In this document: one piece after another, positions 1-8,695 of the stretch
How the letters are laid out: every line of letters begins with the position of its first letter
Numbering within the stretch: the first letter of the stretch is position 1
From: Anaerolineae bacterium
Lineage (GTDB): Bacteria > Chloroflexota > Anaerolineae > Promineifilales > Promineifilaceae
Assembly (NCBI GenBank): GCA_020848035.1
Contig: JADLAX010000082.1
Location: 62,001 to 126,000 of the forward strand
Reading direction: 5' to 3'
Length of the DNA: 64,000 nt
The notes under the pieces: model-generated
Told to the model about the DNA's origin: nothing
What the model saw: only the letters and a program-made list of their open reading frames with translations
The model's database searches: none
Translations under genes and position numbers: made by a program

Positions 1-1
1 G

Positions 2-679
2 ATTGATGCTGTGGCTCATAAGACGGCCGTTGAACTGGGTGGCCGTACCCTGGCGGTGCTGGGGTCGGGACTGGATGCCATTTACCCGGCCGACAACCGT
101 GCGTTAGCGCAAGAAATTACGCAAGGACACGGGGCTATTATCAGCGAATACGGCCTGGGCATCCAGCCTGAGGCCAAAAATTTCCCGCCCCGCAACCGCA
201 TCATCAGTGGGCTTTCCCTTGGCGTCATTATCGTGGAAGCAGGCGAACGCAGCGGTGCGCTCATCACGACAAACTTTGCTTTGGAGCAGAACCGCGAGGT
301 GTTTGCCGTGCCGGGCAATATCAACAGCCCGGCCAGCCAGGGGCCAAACAAGCTGATTCAGGAGGGGGCCAAGTTGGTCACCCGCGTGGAGGATGTGCTG
401 GAGGAGCTGAATTTACACATGGTGGCGGAGCGAACGGCCGTACAGCTGGTGCTGCCAGAAACGGCCGAAGAAATCGCCCTCTACACCCAGCTCTCGGCCC
501 AGCCGGTGCATATCGACGACCTCAGCCGCAGCACCGGCCTGCCCAGCGCATTGGTGAGCAGCACCCTGACCTTAATGGAACTCAAAGGGATGGTCCAGCA
601 GGTTGGCGGTATGAATTACGTGCTGCTGCGCGAGGACACATCTATCTACCAAACCACACAAAGCGAGGACAGTTCATGA
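2..679 (+). CDS. dprA: DNA-processing protein DprA, 5' end cut by window edge
   Basis: C-terminal part of DprA/Smf, which loads RecA on incoming single-stranded DNA during natural transformation. The reading frame is open from base 2 and starts inside the family motif (IDAVAH), so the true start lies outside the window. Visible Rossmann-fold signatures are PPRNRIISGLS and the stretch around SGALITTNFALEQ and VFAVPGNI, followed by a winged-helix-like C-terminal domain (about the last 70 residues). Its stop overlaps the next start by four bases (ATGA, 676-679), so the next gene is translationally coupled although functionally unrelated. The family call is firm; a role in competence here is inference. 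Confidence 0.93.
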   Translation: MDAVAHKTAVELGGRTLAVLGSGLDAIYPADNRALAQEITQGHGAIISEYGLGIQPEAKNFPPRNRIISGLSLGVIIVEAGERSGALITTNFALEQNREVFAVPGNINSPASQGPNKLIQEGAKLVTRVEDVLEELNLHMVAERTAVQLVLPETAEEIALYTQLSAQPVHIDDLSRSTGLPSALVSSTLTLMELKGMVQQVGGMNYVLLREDTSIYQTTQSEDSS

Positions 680-1776
680 AAATAGTTATTTTTGCAGGTG
701 GCTCCGGCCGACGCCTGTGGCCCATCAGCCGCAAAAAATCCCCCAAGCAGTTTGAACCCATTATTGGCGAAAAATCTACCCTCCGCCTGGCCGTTGATCG
801 GGTTCTTGATCAATACGGCGCCGTAAACATCTTTATCTCCACCAACGAAGCGTATGTTGACATCATTCGCCAGCAGCTGCCGGAGCTGCCGCCAGCCAAC
901 GTGATTGGCGAGCCAACGCGGCGCGACCTGGCCGCCGCCGTGGGGCTGGCCCTGGCCCACCTGGCCCACGCCACGCCCGACGAAGCGCTCAACGAGGAGC
1001 CGGTGGCGATTTTGTGGGGCGACAACTACATGGACCAGGTAGACGTCTTCCAGCGTGTGCTGGACGGCGCAGAAAAGCTGATTGCGGGCCATAAGGCCAA
1101 AATTTTGTTCATCGGCGAGACGCCGCGCTTTGCCAATGATCAGCTGGGGTGGATTGGTCTGGGTGAGGAGCTGGGGTCGGTAAACGGCCGTCCCTTCTTT
1201 GGCTTTAAATCACTGCGCTATCGGCCGCCGCTGGACCAGTGCCGACAGATGTTTGCCGAAAATACGCATGTGTGGAATACTGGCTACTTCGTTACCACAA
1301 TCGGATTTGTGCGCAAACAGTACCAACAGCATCAACCCAACATGTGGGCTGGTCTCACCGAAATCGAAGAGGCAATAGGGCAGCCGGTTTACCAGGAGAC
1401 TTTACACCGCGTCTATCCCAATTTGGACGTGTTAAGTTTTGATGATGCCATTCTGCACCACGTCGATCCATCAGATGCGCTGGTGCTGCATGGCGAAATG
1501 GGTTGGAGCGATCCCGGCACCCTGTACGCCCTGAAAGAAGCCGTCAATCCGAACGTGCAAGCCAACGTTACCAAAGGCAAAGTTGTTGTGGAAGCATCGT
1601 CCGACAGCCTGATTTACAACTACGAATCTGATAAGCTGGTAACCGTTATTGGCCTTGAAGGCATGATTGTGGTAAACACGGAAGATGCCATCCTGGTTGT
1701 ACATAAGGACAACATCCCTCTGGTTAAGAAAATGGTGGACGGCCTGGAAGGTACCGATTTAGAACCTTATAGTTAA
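676..1776 (+). CDS. Mannose-1-phosphate guanylyltransferase-type nucleotidyltransferase
   Basis: 366-residue nucleotidyltransferase, probably making GDP-mannose from mannose-1-phosphate and GTP for glycan synthesis. The N-terminus carries the pyrophosphorylase signature FAGGSGRRLWPISR followed by PKQF (residues 6-27); a WGDNYM segment sits where the metal-binding motif lies in the family, and NTGYF follows near residue 200. The length matches single-domain GMPs; the isomerase domain of bifunctional ManC/AlgA is absent. Starts inside the dprA stop (ATGA). The sugar and base specificity cannot be read from sequence alone; another hexose-1-phosphate guanylyl- or uridylyltransferase remains possible. 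Confidence 0.82.
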   Translation: MKIVIFAGGSGRRLWPISRKKSPKQFEPIIGEKSTLRLAVDRVLDQYGAVNIFISTNEAYVDIIRQQLPELPPANVIGEPTRRDLAAAVGLALAHLAHATPDEALNEEPVAILWGDNYMDQVDVFQRVLDGAEKLIAGHKAKILFIGETPRFANDQLGWIGLGEELGSVNGRPFFGFKSLRYRPPLDQCRQMFAENTHVWNTGYFVTTIGFVRKQYQQHQPNMWAGLTEIEEAIGQPVYQETLHRVYPNLDVLSFDDAILHHVDPSDALVLHGEMGWSDPGTLYALKEAVNPNVQANVTKGKVVVEASSDSLIYNYESDKLVTVIGLEGMIVVNTEDAILVVHKDNIPLVKKMVDGLEGTDLEPYS

Positions 1777-1914
1777 ACCTGACCCTATTTTGACGGTTGA
1801 GGACTCCCTGGTTTTGCCAGAGATAGCCATCAATTTTGGGGTCAGCTCACAGATTAGCGTGGCCTGTTCCGGGTTGTTAATCTGGAACTTGGTGAAGCTG
1901 TTTGCCCAAACAGG

Positions 1915-1958
1915 AAACGTAAAATGCGCACCAGGCTGCATTTTACGTTTTGTGTTTT
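1915..1958 (+). terminator. Rho-independent terminator
   Basis: Perfect 13-bp stem (1915-1927 with 1938-1950) around a 10-nt loop, followed by a T-rich run. Lies about 140 bp after the nucleotidyltransferase stop and before topA. The 1777-1914 stretch before it holds no convincing gene. Confidence 0.75.
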
Positions 1959-2008
1959 ATTAGAAATTATGGCTTTCCGACAAAACGTGTGTGGTACAAG
2001 GGCATTTA

Positions 2009-2065
2009 TCAAAGATTTCGCAGATTGAAAAGATCATAAATCTGGTAAATCTGCGAAATCTTTGA
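2009..2065. repeat. Intergenic inverted repeat, 'cgcagatt' family
   Basis: Perfect 18-bp inverted arms (2009-2026 and 2048-2065) built from the roughly 10-nt unit that recurs in gaps at 14.6, 20.6, 44.4, 46.1 and 49.0 kb. It occupies the gap before topA and includes the possible TTG/ATG starts at 2062-2067, which argues against those starts. Confidence 0.8.
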
Positions 2066-2115
2066 TGATGAATTATGACAGCACACTAACTGTTGTTGGC
2101 CCGAAATTATTTTTT

Positions 2116-4623
2116 ATGGATGATCAAGAGAAAGTGATTGGATACTGTTTTAAATGCCGCGAAAAGCATGAAGTTATTGATGCGCAGCCGGAGTGGGCGG
2201 CCAATGGGTCGCCCGGCACACGAGGCACGTGTGCCAACTGCGGCGGCACCATCTACAAGGCGGGTCACACCCCGGCACACGACACGCTGCCCAAGCCAGA
2301 AGTTACCGTAACGCGGAAGAAGCCGAAGACGGCCAAAAAAGCTACGACGAAGGGAGCCAAATCGGCCAGGACGGGTAAGACGGCGAAAGCTGGCAAGACA
2401 GCGAAGGCTGGCAAGACAGCGAAGGCTGGCAAGCCCGCCAAAAAGAAAAGCCCGGCCGCTGGCTCGATCCCGCCAGGACGGCGCACGGGCAAGCTGGTGG
2501 TTGTGGAATCGCCCGCCAAAGCCAAGACGATTGGGCGCTATTTGGGCAAGGGGTACACGGTGAAATCCAGCGTAGGCCACGTACGTGACCTGCTGAAGTC
2601 GCGCCTGAGTGTGGACATTGATAACGACTTTGAGCCGGAATACCGTGTTACCAGCGACAAGCGGGACGTGGTGAAAGATCTGACCAACGCGGCGGCCAGA
2701 GCCAAAGAAATTTTCCTGGCCACCGACCCCGACCGGGAAGGTGAGGCGATTGCCTGGCATGTGCTGGAAGCGGCCGAAATGGACCCATCGATCACGCGCC
2801 GGGTGGTGTTCCACGAAATTACCAAGCAGGCGGTGCAGAAAGCGTTTGAAGAGCCGCGTGACATTGACATGGACCGGGTGAATGCGCAGCAGGCGCGCCG
2901 CATTTTGGATCGCCTGGTGGGGTACAAGCTGAGCCCGCTGCTGTGGCGTAAGGTGCGCGGCCGTTTGTCGGCCGGGCGGGTGCAGTCGGTGGCGGTGCGG
3001 CTGGTGGTGGAGCGCGAGCGTGAAATCCAGGAGTTTGTTACGGAAGAGTATTGGACGCTGGATGCGCAGTTGGGCCGGGAGCAGGATCGGGAGATGGATG
3101 AACGGCCGTCGTTTACCGCCCGTCTCTTTAAGCTCAATGGCGAAGACCCCGTGCTGAAAAGTGAAGCTGATGTGCGCCCGCATCTGGATGTGCTGGAAAA
3201 AAGCAGATGGGATGTGGGTGAGGTGCGCGTTGGCAAGCGAACCCGTCGCCCGGCTGCGCCGTTTACCACCAGCACGATGCAGCAGGAAGCGTCGCGCCGC
3301 CTGGGCTTCAACACCACCAAAACGATGCGCATTGCCCAGCAGCTGTATGAAGGCATTGATCTGGAGGGTGAAGATGGCTCGGTGGGTTTAATCACCTACA
3401 TGCGTACCGACAGCGTTTCCGTCTCCAAAGAGGCGGAAACTGAGGCGCGGGCCTACGTGGGTAAACATTTTGGCCCCAACTACGTGCCGGTGAAGCCGCC
3501 GGAATACAAAACCAAATCCAAAACCGCCCAGGAAGCGCACGAGGCGATACGGCCGACTTCCGTGTTGCGCGCGCCCAAGCAAATTAAAGAGTATTTGTCG
3601 CGGGACCAGTACCGGCTGTACCGGCTGATCTGGGACCGTTTTGTGGCCAGCCAGATGTCGCCCGCGCGGTATGACACCGTGTCGGTGGATATTTGGGTGG
3701 GTGATCAGAAGGTGGCGGTGGTGGAACGGCCGTATCTCTTCCGCGCTACCGGTTCGGTGATGACTTTTGCCGGGTTCCTGGCGCTGTACGAAGAAAGCCG
3801 CCCGGAAGACCGCCCCGATGACGACCAGAACCAGGTGCCGCCTGACCTGAAAGAAGGCGAGCTGCTGGACCTGATGCGCCTGCTGCCGGAGCAGCACTTC
3901 ACCCAACCGCCGCCGCGCTACAGCGAAGCCACGCTGGTGAAATCGTTGGAAGAGTACGGGATCGGCCGTCCCAGCACCTATGCCTCCATCATTTCCACCA
4001 TTCAAGACCGGGGCTATGTCGATCGCATCGACAAGCGCCTCCAGCCCACCGAAACGGGGCAGGTGGTCAACGATCTGCTCGTCGAATATTTCCCCGACAT
4101 CCTGTCGGTCGATTTTACGGCGCGCATGGAGGATGAGCTGGACAAGATTGCCGAGGGCGAGCCGTGGGTGCCGGTGATTGGCAGTTTCTACGGTCAGTTT
4201 GCTGAGAACCTGGAAGTGGCCGATGATTCCATTCCCAAGCTAGATTTGAAGCCAGAGGTAGAGCGTGTCGGGCGTCAATGTCCTTTGTGTGGCAGTGATT
4301 TGGTGTATCGGGAGGGGCGATACGGCCGTTTCATCGGCTGCTCCAACTTCCCCAAATGCCGCCATACGGAGCAGCTGCTCAACAAAATTGGCGTCACCTG
4401 CCCCAACGGCGGCGAGATGGTCGAGCGGCGCACCAAGCGCGGCCGCGTCTTCTACGGCTGTTCGCGCTACCCGGAGTGCCAGTTCAGCAGCTGGAAGCGG
4501 CCAGTGGTGGATGAGGCAAAAAGCTGCAACGGCCTGCTCGTCCAGGTGAGTGAAAACCAGACAGAATGTGTGGCTTGTGGGCTAGCAGAACCGGCAAAAG
4601 AACAAGCGGCCGTTTCTGATTAG
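2116..4623 (+). CDS. topA: DNA topoisomerase I with N-terminal zinc ribbon and Lys-rich linker
   Basis: Type IA topoisomerase that relaxes negative supercoils. From ATG 2116 it is 835 residues: a zinc ribbon (YCFKC near residue 10, second C-x2-C near 40; DUF5679-like), a basic linker with tandem GKTAKA units, then the Toprim domain (VVVESPAKAKTIGRYLG) and the catalytic domain with active-site Tyr428 in ITYMRTDS. Two C-terminal zinc-finger repeats follow (CPLCGSD...GCSNFPKC; CPNGGEM...GCSRYPEC, the second lacking one Cys) and a partial third. In-frame starts at 2062-2068 lie inside an inverted repeat, so 2116 is preferred, although neither start has a good ribosome site. The extra N-terminal zinc ribbon is known from Chloroflexota TopA. 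Confidence 0.95.
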   Translation: MDDQEKVIGYCFKCREKHEVIDAQPEWAANGSPGTRGTCANCGGTIYKAGHTPAHDTLPKPEVTVTRKKPKTAKKATTKGAKSARTGKTAKAGKTAKAGKTAKAGKPAKKKSPAAGSIPPGRRTGKLVVVESPAKAKTIGRYLGKGYTVKSSVGHVRDLLKSRLSVDIDNDFEPEYRVTSDKRDVVKDLTNAAARAKEIFLATDPDREGEAIAWHVLEAAEMDPSITRRVVFHEITKQAVQKAFEEPRDIDMDRVNAQQARRILDRLVGYKLSPLLWRKVRGRLSAGRVQSVAVRLVVEREREIQEFVTEEYWTLDAQLGREQDREMDERPSFTARLFKLNGEDPVLKSEADVRPHLDVLEKSRWDVGEVRVGKRTRRPAAPFTTSTMQQEASRRLGFNTTKTMRIAQQLYEGIDLEGEDGSVGLITYMRTDSVSVSKEAETEARAYVGKHFGPNYVPVKPPEYKTKSKTAQEAHEAIRPTSVLRAPKQIKEYLSRDQYRLYRLIWDRFVASQMSPARYDTVSVDIWVGDQKVAVVERPYLFRATGSVMTFAGFLALYEESRPEDRPDDDQNQVPPDLKEGELLDLMRLLPEQHFTQPPPRYSEATLVKSLEEYGIGRPSTYASIISTIQDRGYVDRIDKRLQPTETGQVVNDLLVEYFPDILSVDFTARMEDELDKIAEGEPWVPVIGSFYGQFAENLEVADDSIPKLDLKPEVERVGRQCPLCGSDLVYREGRYGRFIGCSNFPKCRHTEQLLNKIGVTCPNGGEMVERRTKRGRVFYGCSRYPECQFSSWKRPVVDEAKSCNGLLVQVSENQTECVACGLAEPAKEQAAVSD

Positions 4624-4707
4624 CCGTTGGTCAAAAGAACATTGACGAGATTTTTCCAATCTTCAAGATTGGACCAATCTGAATAGCATACCAAGACAAT
4701 TCAAAAT

Positions 4708-4760
4708 TCGGATTTCGCTCGTAACTGACGTTTATGAGAGAAATCCGACTTTTTGTTTTT
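4708..4760 (+). terminator. Rho-independent terminator after topA
   Basis: 13-bp stem with one mismatch (4708-4720 with 4736-4748), 15-nt loop, then CTTTTTGTTTTT. A smaller palindrome (ccaatcttcaagattgg, near 4658) precedes it. The rest of the 4624-4887 gap holds nothing recognised. Confidence 0.75.
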
Positions 4761-4887
4761 AGGACCTCTGTACAAGGACATTTCTCCGGCAAGTTGCTAA
4801 AATGTGCCCGTGAGCCAGCAACCATGTTCTCGTCACCACCCCCGGCTAAAATCCACCTGTAAAGGAAAATGTAAAGGAACCTGAACC

Positions 4888-6888
4888 ATGAAACTTCGTC
4901 TTGCGTCTCTTCTGTCCCTTTTTGTTCTGGCGCTGGCGTTAATCGTCGGCCTGAGCGTGGATACCCGACGGTCTGCCGCTGCGCCGGTAGGTGATGCCCA
5001 GGGTTTTACCTTTCTGCCGTTTGTCACCCGGCCAGAGGATTTGTTTATTTCCAAACTGGAGATAAGCCAATCGATCCAGGATGCCAGCAATGGCGTGCCG
5101 CTGGTGGCCAATCGGCCCACGGTGGTGCGCGTTTACACCACTACCATAAGCGGCAGTGATGTTCCGAATACCAGCATCACTCTCACCGCCACACGCGGCG
5201 GGACACCCTTAACGCCAGTTACATCTAGCACCCAAACAGCTTCCGGTGCTTCCAGCCGGGCCAGCCTGGGCAGCACTTTCAATATAACACTGCCATCCAG
5301 CTGGCTTTCCGGCACGGTATCCATCACCGCCAGCGTGACTGGAAAAACCCAGGGTAGTCTGACGCAGTCTTTCACCTTCAACACCGTGCCGACGCTTAAC
5401 GTGATGATTGTGCCTATCAATTACACCCAAACAGGCGCATCTGGCGGTAACGGCTTCTACGCTGCGCCAACCTCCGAACAGATCAGCGATTGGATCATGC
5501 GGGCCTATCCGCTGAGCAATATGAACATTATGTTTCATTCGTCGGTGCCGTTCACGGGCAATCTGCGCGACAGCAGCGATTCCTGGCTGAACCTGCTTGA
5601 TCTCGTTACAAATATCAAAGAGGGTGAAAGCCAGCCAAGTTCTACGGTTTATTATGCCTATGTAAATTTTGGTTCAGGCTGTTCTAACACCTGGTTTAAC
5701 TGCTCGGGTGGGATTGCCGGGATCGGCTGGATTGGCCTGCGTGCGGCCGTGGGCATTCATAACCTGCCCTCGGGGTTTGGCACAGATGCGACGGGTGAAT
5801 TGGCGGCGCATGAAATTGGCCATAATTTCGGCCGTCGTCATGCACCTTGTGGTGTCTCGCCCTATGATGAGGATTATCCCTACGCCGGGGCATCGATTGG
5901 AGAGTACGCGCTGGATGGCATTGGCGGTACGCTGGAACTGCTCAGCCCCAGCGGCTATGTGGACATGATGAGCTACTGCGACCCGGTTTGGGTGTCGGAT
6001 TACACCTACAAGGCGCTCTACTCGGACCAGGTTAGCAAAGGGGCATTTGTGTGGGCAGCGCAGGCGGAGAGCCTGCTGATTAGCGGATCTGTGGCCGAAG
6101 ACGGCCGTATCTCGCTACACCCCGTTTATTTTGTGCCCACCACGGCCGTTCCCACACAAAACGGCCGTTACCACGTTGAGCTGCTCGATGACGCAGGTAA
6201 TGTCATTGCCACGCATCCCGTAGACCTGGTGGTGGCTGAGGAGCCGGGTGTGGCCGTGCAGGCCATTCGCGGCGCGGTGCCCGCGCCCGACGTGCCGGTG
6301 GCCGAACTGCGCGTGGTGGAGGTGGCGACGGGAACGGCCGTTGCCAGCCGCAGCCTCTCTACCGCCAGCATGGCCGTTAACGCCACCCTGGCGCAGCGCA
6401 GTGAGACGGCTACCGTCAGCTGGGGCATCGCCGACGTGCCCGCCAACGTGCGCTACACCGTGGACAACGGCCTTACCTGGACCACCGTGGGGCTGAATGT
6501 GCTGGGCGGCAGCCTGGAAGTGGATTTGAGCACGCTGCCCGGTGGGGGAAACGGCCGTTTCCAAATCATCCTGGCCGATCAGGGAACACCGACCCGCTTT
6601 GAAGTGGCGCTGGACACACCCCTGGCCGACCGCCAGCCCACCGCCTGGATCAGCGGGCCAGACGTGGTCACCGCCGGGTCGCCCACCGCACTCTACGCCT
6701 TTGGCTCCGACGCGGAAGACGGGGCGTTGAGCAACTTTGCCTGGTCTGTGGATGGCCAACCCATCGCCGCCGAATCGGCCCTTTTCCTGCACGATCTGGC
6801 CCCGGGTGAGCACGTCATCACCCTCAGCGCCACGACGAGCAGCGGGCAAACGGCCGTTGCCAGCCGTGTTGTGACGGTCACGCCGTAG
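4888..6888 (+). CDS. Secreted zinc metalloprotease (metzincin) with C-terminal PKD-like domain
   Basis: 666 residues. A Sec signal peptide is clear (MKLRLAS, hydrophobic core, cleavage near residue 32). The catalytic motif HEIGHNFGRRH gives zinc ligands His308, His312, His318 and general base Glu309, and a downstream Met-turn (DMMSYCD, Met360/361) places it among metzincins. The N-terminal 200 residues look beta-rich; the C-terminus (about 575-666) resembles a PKD/Ig-like fold ending in VVTVTP with no membrane anchor. Ribosome site AAAGGAA lies upstream of ATG. Probably degrades extracellular protein, along with the other large secreted peptidases of this window. The exact peptidase family (M66-, M43- or M12-like) is not settled. 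Confidence 0.85.
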   Translation: MKLRLASLLSLFVLALALIVGLSVDTRRSAAAPVGDAQGFTFLPFVTRPEDLFISKLEISQSIQDASNGVPLVANRPTVVRVYTTTISGSDVPNTSITLTATRGGTPLTPVTSSTQTASGASSRASLGSTFNITLPSSWLSGTVSITASVTGKTQGSLTQSFTFNTVPTLNVMIVPINYTQTGASGGNGFYAAPTSEQISDWIMRAYPLSNMNIMFHSSVPFTGNLRDSSDSWLNLLDLVTNIKEGESQPSSTVYYAYVNFGSGCSNTWFNCSGGIAGIGWIGLRAAVGIHNLPSGFGTDATGELAAHEIGHNFGRRHAPCGVSPYDEDYPYAGASIGEYALDGIGGTLELLSPSGYVDMMSYCDPVWVSDYTYKALYSDQVSKGAFVWAAQAESLLISGSVAEDGRISLHPVYFVPTTAVPTQNGRYHVELLDDAGNVIATHPVDLVVAEEPGVAVQAIRGAVPAPDVPVAELRVVEVATGTAVASRSLSTASMAVNATLAQRSETATVSWGIADVPANVRYTVDNGLTWTTVGLNVLGGSLEVDLSTLPGGGNGRFQIILADQGTPTRFEVALDTPLADRQPTAWISGPDVVTAGSPTALYAFGSDAEDGALSNFAWSVDGQPIAAESALFLHDLAPGEHVITLSATTSSGQTAVASRVVTVTP

Positions 6889-6894
6889 ACTCTA

Positions 6895-6992
6895 CCCCAC
6901 CCCGGCCCTCCCCCTGCGTGGGGGAGGGAACGGGCTCCCTCTCCCTCTTAGGGAGAGGGCTGGGGTGAGGGTCCCCACCCCCCGCCCCCCGG
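6895..6992. repeat. C/T-rich dispersed palindrome at convergent gene ends
   Basis: Low-complexity palindrome with two hairpins (ctccccc...gggggag and ccctctccc...gggagaggg) between converging genes. It is read as PSPQPSP at the end of the hydantoinase gene and supplies that gene's TAA stop (6948-6950). May double as a bidirectional terminator. Confidence 0.7.
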
Positions 6993-8618
6993 CGTTTCTA
7001 TCTGTAAAACATCTTCGGCGTTCAGTTGGCGGGTGAACTTGCCCGGCAGCTCGGTGCTGGTTTGGCCCTGGAGGAGGCTGTTGCGGCCGGGACGGCCGTC
7101 TTGCCCCCCATGCAGCCCAAATGCTCCCCGCTTGCGCCGCTCGCTGGTCACCGTAACCGTGACGGGGGTGAGGAAGCGAATGGTGCGCACCAGGCCGTCG
7201 CCGCCTGTGTGCCGACCAGCGCCGCCAGAGTGGGGGCGCAGGCTGTACTGCTCCAGCTGCAGCGGGAAGTTGTATTCCAGGGCCTCCACTGGCGTGTTGA
7301 GCGTGTTGCTCATGTGCACGTGCAGGCCGCTGCCGCCGTCAGCCTCCGGTCCGGCTCCGGCCCCGCCACCCATCGTTTCGTAGTAGGCAAACGGCCGTCC
7401 CGTGCCTGGATCTTTGCCACCAAACGTCAAATTGTTCATCGTGCCCTGGCTGGCGGCGGGGATGAGGTTGGGCAGCGCCTGGGCCAGCGCGCCAAACACG
7501 GCGTCGGTGATGCGCTGCGACGTTTCGACGTTGCCTGCGGCCACGGCGTGCGGTTGGGGCGGGTCCAGCAGCGAACCGGGGGGAATGGTGATGGTGAGCG
7601 GGGCAAAGGCCCCCTCGTTCATGGGCAGGTCGGTTTGCACCAGGGCCAGGGCGGCGCAGCGCAGGCAGTAGGCCACGGCTGATTGGGCGATGGCGGGCAC
7701 AGCGTTCAGATTGCCGCGCACGGCCGGGGCGGTGCCGGTGAAGTCCACGTGCATCTGGCGGCCCTGCACGGTAATGGTTACCTGGATGGGGATGGGCGGG
7801 CTGCCCGGCTGGCCGTCGTCGTCCAGGTAGTCGGTGCAGGTGTAACGGCCGTCGGGGATATGGGCAACGGCCGTTTCGGTCAGCGTTTTCGCATAATCAA
7901 TCAGGGCGTCGGCATGGGCCAGGGCGTCGGCCAGGCTGTAGCGGGTCACAATTTCTTCTAGCCGCTTCTGGCCGATGGCGTGAGCCGCCAGCTGGGCGGC
8001 CAGGTCGCCGTTGCGCTCGTCCGGCGTGCGCACGTTGCGCAGGATGAGCTGCCACACCGCCTCGTTGCGCTGCCCGGCGGCCACCAGCTTGATGGGCGGG
8101 ATGATGATGCCCTCCTGGTAAATCTCGGTGGAAAGCGGCATGGAGCCGGGCGACATGCCACCGACGTCGGCGTGGTGGGCGCGGCTGGCGACAAAGAAGG
8201 AAGGGGGGAGGCGGTGAAGGGGTGACGGGGTGACAAGGTGACCGGGTGACAAGGTGACGGGGTGACCGATTACTGATGACGGATTACCGAAGAAGACGGG
8301 GGAGACGAGGGTGATGTCGGGCAGGTGGTTGCCGCCCTGGTAGGGGTCGTTGACGATGACGACGTCGCCGGGGGCAAAGGGGGCGCATTGGGCGATGGCG
8401 GCCTGGACGGAGGCGGGCATTGCCCCCAGATGGACGGGAATGTGGGCGGCCTGGGCCAGCATACGGCCGTCGCCCAAAAACAGCGCACAGCTAAAATCCA
8501 GCCGTTCTTTGATGTTAGGGCTGTACGCCGCGCGGCCGAGCGTTACGCCCATTTCTTCAGCCACAGAGGCGAAGAGGTAGCGGAAAATGGAGAGGGAAAC
8601 GGCCGTTGGGTTGCTCAT
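6948..8618 (-). CDS. Hydantoinase B / 5-oxoprolinase beta-subunit-like protein
   Basis: 556-residue HyuB-family protein; relatives hydrolyse N-methylhydantoin or 5-oxoproline, or form the beta subunit of acetone/acetophenone carboxylases, with ATP. Family motifs: N-terminal SPNIKERLDFSCA, PVHLGAMPASV, NDPYQGGNHLPD, SRAHHADVGG, and C-terminal GGGGWG. Residues 111-140, between VFF and FVASRAHHADVGG, are a low-complexity insert encoded by tandem 'ggtgac' DNA and do not belong to the family. The last seven residues also come from an intergenic repeat. The HyuA partner that normally adjoins HyuB is absent here, so a partner must be elsewhere or the protein is non-functional. Confidence 0.88.
   Translation of the reverse strand: MSNPTAVSLSIFRYLFASVAEEMGVTLGRAAYSPNIKERLDFSCALFLGDGRMLAQAAHIPVHLGAMPASVQAAIAQCAPFAPGDVVIVNDPYQGGNHLPDITLVSPVFFGNPSSVIGHPVTLSPGHLVTPSPLHRLPPSFFVASRAHHADVGGMSPGSMPLSTEIYQEGIIIPPIKLVAAGQRNEAVWQLILRNVRTPDERNGDLAAQLAAHAIGQKRLEEIVTRYSLADALAHADALIDYAKTLTETAVAHIPDGRYTCTDYLDDDGQPGSPPIPIQVTITVQGRQMHVDFTGTAPAVRGNLNAVPAIAQSAVAYCLRCAALALVQTDLPMNEGAFAPLTITIPPGSLLDPPQPHAVAAGNVETSQRITDAVFGALAQALPNLIPAASQGTMNNLTFGGKDPGTGRPFAYYETMGGGAGAGPEADGGSGLHVHMSNTLNTPVEALEYNFPLQLEQYSLRPHSGGAGRHTGGDGLVRTIRFLTPVTVTVTSERRKRGAFGLHGGQDGRPGRNSLLQGQTSTELPGKFTRQLNAEDVLQIETPGGGGWGPSPQPSP
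8199..8288. repeat. Tandem 'ggtgac' repeat inside hyuB-like gene
   Basis: About 90 bp of repeats of the type gggtgacaaggtgacc (8-9-nt units) ending in gattactgatgacggattacc, inserted in frame in the hydantoinase gene. The same unit in reverse orientation lies between genes at 35811-35840, so this is a mobile or dispersed intergenic repeat. Confidence 0.8.
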
Positions 8619-8628
8619 GATTTTTGGC

Positions 8629-8692
8629 CGCAGATTGCGCGAATTAACGCGAAGTATTCATTGTGTTCGCGAAAATTCGCGAAATTCGCGGC
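8629..8692. repeat. Intergenic inverted repeat, 'attcgcg' family
   Basis: Short units cgcgaatt/aattcgcg arranged head-to-head (left arm cgcagattgcgcgaattaac, right arm gaaaattcgcgaaattcgcg) in the gap between two minus-strand genes. Related in design to the repeats at 17.1 and 28.1 kb. Confidence 0.65.
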
Positions 8693-8695
8693 TGG

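Noticed and set aside
1759..1941. 60-codon minus-strand ORF in the gap before topA
   Set aside because: It runs through the terminator stem, has no ribosome site and overlaps the end of the upstream gene; coding evidence is absent.
2062..2115. Upstream start codons for topA (TTG 2062, ATG 2065/2068)
   Set aside because: They fall in or directly against an inverted repeat and add residues outside the zinc ribbon; ATG 2116 begins just before the conserved domain.
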